From Hyperoodon ampullatus (taxonomy: Eukaryota > Chordata > Mammalia > Artiodactyla > Ziphiidae): a stretch of 64,000 bases of DNA. The notes beneath the pieces are model-generated. The model searched no databases. It was given only the letters and a program-made list of their open reading frames with translations, and was not told where the DNA came from. Below are positions 56,717 to 64,000 of this stretch, one piece after another. The number at the start of each line of letters is the position of its first letter. Positions within the stretch are counted from its first letter, which is position 1. A program made the translations under genes and the position numbers. The stretch is from NCBI GenBank assembly GCA_949752795.1, contig OX457057.1, positions 163,657,980 through 163,721,979 on the forward strand. The letters are read 5' to 3'.

Positions 56717-57193
56717 ATGATAATGGCCATTCTGACTGGTGTGAGGTGATAACTCATTGTAGTTTTGATTTGCATTTCTCTAATAATTAGTGATGTTGAG
56801 CAGCTTTTCATGTGCCTCTTGGCCATCTGTATGTCTTCTTTGGTGAAATGTCTGTTTAGGTCTCCCACCCATTTTTTAATTGGACTGTTTGTTTTTTTGA
56901 TATTGACTACCATGAGCTGTGAGGGTAGCATCAACATATATACACTACCAAATGTATAATAGTTAGCTAATGGGAAGCAGCAGCATAGCACAGGGAGATC
57001 AGCTCAGTGCTTTGCAATGACCTAGAGGAGTGCGATAGGGAGGGTGGGAGAGAGAATCAAGGGGGAGGGGATGTGGGGGTATATGTACGCATGTGGCTGA
57101 TTCACTTTGTTGTGCAGCAGAAACTAACACAGTATTGTGAAGCAATTATAATCCAATAAAGATCTATTAAAAAAATAAAATAAAACATGCAGG
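56717..57193. mobile_element. Twin-primed (5'-inverted) L1 insertion
   Basis: The left half (56717 to about 56912) is minus-strand ORF2 C-terminal text, reading in reverse [20 protein letters not shown] ... MRYHL-type sequence. The right half (about 56916-57180) is plus-strand 3' UTR ending 'ccaataaagatctattaaaaaaa'. The whole is enclosed by one TSD, AAAAAATGTAT at 56706-56716 and 57194-57204. The single TSD around an inverted 5' part and a sense 3' part is the structure produced by twin priming during L1 integration. Confidence 0.92.
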
Positions 57194-57300
57194 AAAAAAT
57201 GTATGCGTCAGTGTGTGCATCTATATGTGTGTGTACATATATGTGCACATATATATTTACCATATATACAAATATTTATATACATATATATACCATCCTC

Positions 57301-59096
57301 CCACCAAAAAACCTAAGAAGAAATTCAGAATTCTGATAAGTGAATTATAGGTTATTTCATTTTCATACTGTTTTTCATACTCCTTAAAATGAGCACGTCA
57401 ATATTATAATTTGAGGGAAAGACAATATTATTGAATAAGAATTGGGTTACAAAAGTATCTCTAAGATTTCCTCCAGCTCTACGATTCTAGGAGTTTAAAT
57501 GTGGTACATTTACTTGATTGCCCATTAGATGTTGGGCAAGAGCAGATAAGCCTTTTGGGTAGGCACCTAGGAAATGATGATTTAAGGCAGGCAGGCAATA
57601 TTGGAGCACAGAGACATTTTGTATGCAAACAGTTGTATCAGCAATCTGCATGCAGAACTTCAGTCCTTGTCACATTGTTCATAAGTGGCACTGCTAGAAG
57701 GACGTACACAACTTTCATCCAGCTCCACAGCCCATTCTCACTGATGGCACCTTCAAGAATTATGGTAACATTCATGGCTCTCATGTGGACTCTTTCCATG
57801 ATACGTGCATCTGAAAATAAAATAGATGTACCCGTCTTGCACTGCTACCCTAGCTGAATCTCTCTAGTAAAAGGAAATTGAGTTGCTTGACTTTTTCTTT
57901 ATTTTTAAACAATAACATACTCCAGTTGATGTATTCCAATTGGTGGCTTCCTAAAAGGATCATCTCATGTTTGGTTTGTCACTCACCGTGGGAACCTGAA
58001 CTTTTTAGTATCCTCACTTCAACCCATCTCTTTCTCTTCCTGTCACTCTGTATCAAGTGACTTATTAACAACACTGAGAGTTAAAAAAGGAAAATTTGAG
58101 TTAATGCTCACAAAGTCTGAACACTTTACTCCATATTAACAGATTTTTTAAATTTTTTTTTTTTTTTATCATTTTATCATCTTCAATGATTCTCCCTAAA
58201 CCTAATTATCTTTAAGGATTAAGAATCCCCACTTTTCCCTCACTATTATTGGGCCAGTAGGTATTAAAAAAGAAGCCAGATTATTAAAATATTTGTGCTG
58301 AGATGATACTAAGAGGTTTATTTTTGCAGGTGAAAATCCCTGTCTAGAAGAAACATGTGCTTGGACCTCTGAGGAGAAGTGCAAAACCTCATCTAGTGTT
58401 TCCAACAGAGAGAAGATTCATAAAGAAGATGAACTTGGGTGGAGTCACCTTCTGACTGTGAGTCAAAATGCATAAAGTAATTCATAACAGAATAATTTGC
58501 AATTAACAAGAGCCTGAAAACACAGACACTGAAGAGTCACGTTGACAGTACTCATTTCCATGGGAGAGGAGGTTCAGGGAAGTTCTGTTGACAGAATGTA
58601 GGGATGTGTGCAAGCTGAGTTTTGAGAGGATGGGAGGTGAGTCTACTAAACCCTGGTTCTACATAACTGAGACACAATGGAGTTGGACTCCTCAGTCACT
58701 AAGAAGGCTGAGGCATTGCTCTAGATTTCTTCTTAAAGAAAAGTCTGGAAGGAGAAATGGAGGTGTTGTCAAAGGCCTGACGTGTGTTGACTTCATGGGT
58801 GCCAAACTCAACTGAATAATAAGACTCATTTCTTATTATTATAGACTCAGATATAGTTGTATCTCAAATAAGATCCACACTGGGCAGTGGTATGTGCCTT
58901 TTGACATCTGGGTGTGCGTGTGCTCTCCTGAAAGTTGGGAGTGGGGGCTTCTGGATAAAGGGAAAATCTGGGAATTTTATTTATTTATTTATTTTAACCA
59001 TGGTTGCCTTTTGTCTCCCTTCTCTCAACAGATAGATAGATCAACCAATCACTGTATTATTTTTTTTTCTATAAATTCCTTTTTAGGCGGAATTTG
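57301..59096. other. Mostly unassigned sequence
   Basis: No confident gene. A 119-codon plus-strand frame (57501-57857) and an overlapping minus-strand open stretch (about 57640-57800) have no recognised domain. A candidate exon is listed separately at 58330. A TTTA repeat is at about 58977-58997. Confidence 0.45.
58330..58457 (+). other. Weak candidate exon (acceptor-open frame-donor)
   Basis: A 'gtttatttttgcag' acceptor ends at 58329 and an ACT|GTGAGT donor starts at 58458. The 128 bp between them have 42 open codons in one frame (…ENPCLEETCAWTSEEKCKTS…). The protein is not recognised. An open frame of this length happens by chance often enough that this is only a pointer. Confidence 0.12.
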
Positions 59097-59823
59097 TTTT
59101 TATTTAATTTTTTAATTTTTATTTTATATTGGACTATAGTAGATTTACAACATTGTGTTAGTTTCAGGTGTACAGCAGAGTGATTTGGTTATATATATAT
59201 ATATATATAATTTTTTTCAAATTCTTTTCCCATTTAGAACTTACAGATTACTGAGCAGAGTTCACTGTGCTATACTGTAGGTCCTTGTTGGTTATCTATT
59301 TTAAATATAGTAGTGTGTATATGTCAATCCTGAACTCCCAGTTTATCCCTACCCCCCAGACACCATTCCCCTTTGGTAACCATAAGTTTGTTTTTTATGC
59401 CTGTGAGTCTGTGTTGTAGATAAGTTCATTTTTATCATTTTTTTTAGATTCTTCATATAAGCGATATCATATGATATTTATCTTTCTCTGTCTGACTTAC
59501 TTCACTTAGTATGATAATCTCCAGGTCCATCCATGTTGCTGCAAATGGCATTATTTCATTCTTTTTTAATGGCTGATATTCCATTATATATATGTACTGC
59601 GTCTTCTTTATCCATTCATCTGTCAGTGGACATTTAGGTTGTTTCCATGTCTTGGCTGTTGTAAACAGTGCTGCTACGAACATTGAGATGCATATATCTT
59701 TTGGAATTAGGGTTTTCTCTGGATATATGCCCAGGAGTGGGATTGCTGGATCATATGATAACTCTATTTTTAAAGAACCTCCATACTGTTCCCCGTAGTG
59801 GCTGCACAAATTTACATTCCTGG
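59097..59823 (-). mobile_element. 5'-truncated L1, minus strand, older subfamily
   Basis: Reverse-orientation L1 3' end ('ttatattggactatagtagatttac', (AT)n near 59193-59210) leads to ORF2 C-terminal text. The minus frame 59453-59809 encodes [21 protein letters not shown] ... KQPKCPLTDEWIKK ... MEY, with a damaged Cys motif. The 3' UTR ('cccagtttatccctaccccccagacac', 59338) differs from the young L1s, indicating an older cetartiodactyl subfamily. No clear TSD. Confidence 0.9.
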
Positions 59824-62800
59824 CATTTTAGAAGAGACTACATCCCTACCTAACTCCTCCCTTGGGTGACTGCTTTTTTGTTGAAATGTAAAGCTGTGAG
59901 CCCTCAACTGATAACCTGACACACCGATTACTGTTTTTCCGGCTCGTTCTTTGAAAGGGCACTAATCCAGGCCCAGGGAAAACAAATAGCACTGAGATTA
60001 ATGAACAAAAGGTATTCCCTCCCCCTCCTTGACCCAGATCTTCAAAGGAGGTCAGCATTTGTCAAGAGGATGCTCTGGTGTCCTAACTAGCCAAGCAAAA
60101 CATTCACTGACTTGCCTGGCCCACTCCGGACCCCTTGGCTCTACCACTTTGCACACACACTGGGCTCACTCCACGGATCCCTTGCCCTGAAGACAACACT
60201 TCACAGTTGTCTACATTAAATTGCCCATTGTTTTCTCCAGCCTCAGGTCACCCAGAAACAAAAAATAAAATATTATTTTAAAGTTCCTCTGCATTCAGCA
60301 CATGGGACCTAATTTGTTGCTCTATCTGCAAGTGTAGTTTATCAAGAGGAAGATTTGGTACTCTAGAGTTGATATGCTCCTCCAGCATTATTTCCATGGA
60401 CAGGTTTTTGTGAGCTGTTGTGTTACAAAAATGGCATATCATGCACTTTAAGCAACATGAAAATCGGTCTGCGTTGTCACTTGCAGCATCACAAATGGAT
60501 TCCTCTCCCGTTGCATTACTCAGGGTGCCTCCACTTGATATCTGGAAAGTCATTATTAAGGTGAAGCGACAGGGAGCAATGTCAGGCCTAACAGGTTTGA
60601 ATGAACATCACCTCAATGCTAACAAAACCTTCTCTTGTTTCCCAGGATTTCTCTGTGTTAGTAATACCAGGACATATTTCTCCCATGGTGCTGTCTTTAC
60701 ATTTCAAAGAATTAGTTGAGGGTGAAGAACAAGAGAAATATGAGAAATTTGCTTCCTACTAAAGTGTCTTGATTTTAAAAAATGAATTGGCCTGCCCCTC
60801 ACATAGGAACATGATGTGACTGGTTTATTCTTCATACAGCATGCATTTTGCTTTGTTTTTCTAGCAGTCAGGATGGGTTTACATGGAACCAAACAGACAC
60901 AATCTCCTAATCTCCCTTGTGACCAATGCTTTAAGACAGCTGGTTGGAATTAGAATCAGAATATGTTATCATCAGAAGAAACAGAAGCTGCCTTACCCAG
61001 CATTACACAGAAATGAGGTCAACACTATGGGACATCCAGGTTTGCCCCAGAGAAGCAGAGAGATGTTAAGTTCAGTTCATGATCCAAAAAGCAGGGTCAA
61101 ATGGTGGATGTGCACTGGGAGATGATGAGACAAGCCAAATCAGTCTCCAGAGGTAACAGGAGCAAGAACTGGGAAGCAGAAAGGGGGAAAACAGCTAGGA
61201 CTCTGGGAGACAGGACCTAGGGTGATCCCAATGGCTCCACCTGACAGCATCTCCTTGGCCCAACTCGGTTTTTGATGGACTGGATATAATTTAGCTGCTG
61301 ATATTTTTCTACATCAGACATGATGATGAAAGTCAGAGCGTTTAGGAGATGGACAGCAATAGTCAGCTCTCTGGAGGGGCAGTGTGGGGTCATGAATACC
61401 AGATTCCTGACTCTCAGGCCAGTGTTCTGATGCAGGGCTGATGCAGGGTTTAGAGTAGAGCTTTTCCTCTGGGAAAATGTAACATGATCAAAGCTCTTGG
61501 AATCTGTGGGATCTGAGGAGGTTAGTTATCTATGGCCCAGCTCTGGAGGATCTGTGCCTCTTTCCTCTTCCCCATAGGCAGAGTGAAACTGTAGCCTGGT
61601 ATTGAGGCAGAAATCTCCAGAAGCATTCTGTAGGGTCAAGACAGAAATGGCTGCATTTGACTCCAGGTACATTTGTCTCCAATATGCAGCAGGGATGCTG
61701 TGGCCCGAGCAGCCCACTCTCTGTTCAGAAGCCAAGGGTTCAAGACCCTCCCATCAGACCCTCTCTTCTTATCTTCCTCCCACCAGCATTCTCCTTTTTT
61801 CTCTCCTTCTCTGCCCCACACACCCCTTCAGATACACCCTTGCTTTTTCTTTCTATTGATTCTTAGTTTATCTTTGGATTTTAGATTTATCATACTCTTA
61901 CATTTTTTAACTTTCACATTTTAATCTCTTGCCTTGATAGCTCAGGGCTTCTGTTTGGTTTCTCACCAGTTATTTGGCTCTGCCTTATTTTTCAACACTT
62001 AATCATTTGAAATATTGAGCCTAAATTTTAAATCTTTCTTTTGTTGCTTTCAGTTATCTGTAACTCATTTTAAAGTTTCTGGTCTTTTATTTCTAGTCTA
62101 TATTTTATCTGTTTTTAAAACTCTGTTTTTTTCCCTGTTTTGTTTTAATTTTCATCTTACTGTTTGCCATGTTCTGTAACAACTCAACAGAATACCGGCC
62201 TGGAGGTATGCACGGGATCGAGAACTCACATTACTAATGTTCTCACTCCCATTTACTCCTAGCTGTCCCTATATATGTCTTTTCCATTTTTCTCCATAGA
62301 TTTCCTAGCTTAGTTGAATATGACTTTGCAAAGAATCTTGCCTAGGAGACTTGGGAGACTTATGGGTAGAATCTCCTAAGAGCCAGAATCCTACTGTTCA
62401 GATAACATGTTTTACTTGCTGAGTATTAGTTATTTAGAGCTCACGTTATCCAGGCATTTTCAGAAAAGTCAAGCATTTTAAAATCTATGTTCTTCAACAT
62501 TTACATCATTGGCTTGTGAGTAAATCATCTGAGTGGTTTGCCCTGAGTAGGTTGGGACTGGAGCTGGCAGTGCTTCTGGCCTGACTTGGTAAAGAGCCAG
62601 GTGGGGCTGAGTAAAGAGAATAAGGGTGGGATTCTGCTACCAAACTGCCATCTCTTTGCTCCTGCCTGCACAGTTTCTCTGCTCTTTCTGGGGAGGGTCA
62701 TAGGAGGAGCCTATCTGAGTGTGAGCACTACCATTCTACCTTCTTTTCCTAATCATGAGAACAAAGAGAAGCTGTCTAGAACAGACACAATTATGAACAG

Positions 62801-63252
62801 GGTTCCTAAGTGGGGGCTGATGTGCCCCTTCTAGGTGCTTCTTTCAAACCACCAGGCCCTGTGCCAGACAACAGAGACTTGCCAGAGGGGCTTCAGACAT
62901 GGCTCCCCTCACTTTCTGACGTGACTAGGTTTCCCAACTCTCACCACCTCCCAGTCTCAGGAGATCGGCAGTGTACAGGAGGATAGTTGATGGTGGAGAA
63001 GTCTAATTCTCTACTACACTCTCTGACAAAGAAAGAGTGGAGGATCCCTCATCTTCTGCATATTATGACCATTCTGTTGTCAATTAAGCCAGTGGATGAG
63101 CGGGCTATCCCACCTGAGGGCTAGTACTTTTCCTCCGAAATTGACAACTGAGACATATCAAAAACGGGATTCTCTTTCACAGTAGCCAGTAGATATCATG
63201 TGCCTGTTAGAGAGAGGTCTTAGTATTAGGTGCCAAGGAAGTGACATTGTGT
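59824..63252. other. Unassigned sequence, gene-poor
   Basis: No named repeat. The possible pseudogene at 60278-60610 is listed separately. Pyrimidine-rich text (61740-61830) and T-rich text (61850-62160) carry low-complexity frames only. Confidence 0.45.
60278..60610 (-). pseudogene. Possible pseudogene or exon with a Cys-rich segment
   Basis: On the minus strand one frame is open for about 110 codons, from just after a TGA at about 60610 to the TAA at 60278-60280. It includes ...DRFSCCLKCMICHFCNTTAH..., with a C-C-x2-C-x2-C-H-x-C cluster that resembles a metal-binding site, then a hydrophilic helical-looking tail (LDKLHLQIEQQIRSHVL). Upstream, 60640-60690 continues as open codons in another frame (MGEICPGITNTEKSWETREGF), as a frameshifted pseudogene would. 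The antisense frame (60420-60719) is also open. I do not recognise the family; chance is possible. Confidence 0.3.
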
Positions 63253-63263
63253 GTGTGTGTTTT

Positions 63264-63580
63264 GTTTTTTTTTTAGATGTTGGTGGTAGGAGTTTATTAA
63301 TTAATTTATTTATTTTGCTGTGTTGGGTCTTCATTTCTGTGCAAGGGCTTTCTCTAGTTGTGTCAAGCAGGAGCCACTCTTCATCGCGGTGCGCGGGCCT
63401 TTCACTATCTCAGCCTCTCTTGCTGCGGAGCACAGGCTCCAGACGCGCAGGCTCAGTAGTTGTGGTTCACGGGCCTAGTTGCTCCACGGCATGTGGGATC
63501 CTCCCAGACCAGGGCTCGAACCCGTGTCCCCTGCATTAGCAGGCAGATTCTCAACCACTGCGCCACCAGGGAAGCCCATG
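63264..63580 (-). mobile_element. CHR-type SINE, long form, reverse orientation
   Basis: Carries the long 3' region 'gctgtgttgggtcttcatttctgtg' and reverse head 'caccagggaagccc' (63564-63577). The B box is read in reverse as 'gggctcgaacccg' (about 63511). TSD GTGTGTGTTTT at 63253-63263 and 63581-63591. The left copy overlaps a (GT)n run at 63249-63260, so the exact edge is soft. Confidence 0.93.
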
Positions 63581-63689
63581 GTGTGTGTTTTAGTCCCTGC
63601 CTTTGGAGACTTTACAATGACGTTGGTGACACAAGAAATATGCATCAAATAGTTACGTGGCTTACAAAGTCCTTACATCTTCAGGTGTT

Positions 63690-64000
63690 TCTGTCCTTCA
63701 TTCCTCCTTTGTCTCACTAAAGACCTACTCATCCTCAGGTCAAATTTTGAGGTTACTTTTTTGAGGAAATTAGCCCTTCCTGGGTTAGGTCACCGTCTTA
63801 CTGGCTATGACCAAATCCTTTTCTAACCTTTACCTTTGCACTTTGTGAGTTCTTGTGTTTTTGCCTGTTTTTCTCATTAGTAAGCTATATTTTTGACAGT
63901 AAGCTCTTTAAAAGCAGAGACTACCACACTGTTTTATCACCAGCATTCAGCATAGAGAGATGCTCAACAAATATTTTTGAATGAATGAATGAATGAATGA
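63690..64000 (+). repeat. L2 3' end with (TGAA)n tail, cut by window edge
   Basis: 'ctactcatcctcaggtcaaattttgaggttacttttttgaggaaattagcccttcctgggttaggtc' followed by 'agcagagactaccacactg' and 'gatgctcaacaaatatttttgaatgaatg' is L2 3' text. The (TGAA)n terminal repeat (from about 63979) is the L2 tail and continues past the window. Confidence 0.85.

Larger units (their letters stand above)
55775..57300 (+). repeat. Old L1M 3' UTR, host of two later L1 insertions
   Basis: 'agggactggttaacatattatggaa' (55796), resuming at 56606 with 'ttttgaagaatatttactgatatgggaaaattaatttcatg' and then 'actttcagtataatctcaatcttgtaa', is typical L1M 3' UTR. The TA/TG-rich section (57225-57295) is its usual simple-repeat part. 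Two younger L1s split it at 55852-56605 and 56717-57193. Confidence 0.7.

Overview
This is a mammalian, non-genic window and almost certainly cetacean (whale or dolphin). It carries ten tRNA-Glu-type SINEs of the CHR kind (the cetacean/hippo/ruminant family). Several are the short, internally deleted form that resembles the deletion subfamily described from cetaceans. The same window has three composite L1 loci whose ORF2 text is nearly identical between copies. I saw no ruminant BovB or pig PRE-1 elements. I found no intact protein-coding gene, no rRNA or tRNA gene, no CRISPR array and no bacterial or viral operon. Nearly every long reading frame is a piece of LINE-1 ORF1/ORF2, an antisense frame through a SINE, or a chance frame in a GC-rich L1 5' UTR.

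Layout. 0-9.6 kb: ancient background (L2, an MLT1-type LTR, an old L1/HAL1 ORF1 relic), a 5'-truncated L1 at 5.4-6.7 kb and a CHR SINE directly behind it. 9.67-19.5 kb: a full-length L1 bounded by an 11-bp target-site duplication (TSD), split inside ORF1 by a second, 5'-truncated L1 with its own 14-bp TSD. 19.5-33 kb: L2 copies in both orientations, MIRs, a second LTR, two older SINEs and a 39-bp inverted repeat around an AT/GATA-rich spacer. 33.1-38.4 kb: an L1 with a full 5' end and a 15-bp TSD, holding three SINEs; one SINE sits exactly where about 0.67 kb of ORF2 is missing. 40.8-43.5 kb: two L2 copies. 44.76-52.66 kb: a plus-strand L1 with a GC-rich 5' UTR and a 15-bp TSD, split by a 5.2-kb minus-strand L1 that itself contains two SINEs. 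55.8-57.3 kb: three generations of L1 stacked in one another, the youngest with the inverted-5' structure expected of twin priming. 57.3-64 kb: mostly unassigned sequence, a minus-strand L1 3' end, one long SINE and an L2 3' end.

How the parts relate. L1 supplies the endonuclease/reverse transcriptase used by the SINEs. The insertions carry poly-A tails and 10-17 bp TSDs, as expected for target-primed reverse transcription. All four copies that retain (or should retain) the F-A-D-D box of reverse transcriptase have a changed or deleted box, so none looks active. The most useful content is this insertion history: nesting order, deletions and orientation can be read at base level. I did not find a previously undescribed system. 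The least explained items are a possible Cys-rich pseudogene near 60.3-60.6 kb, the 39-bp inverted repeat, and an unassigned 0.9-kb block that splits an L2 copy at 29-29.8 kb.
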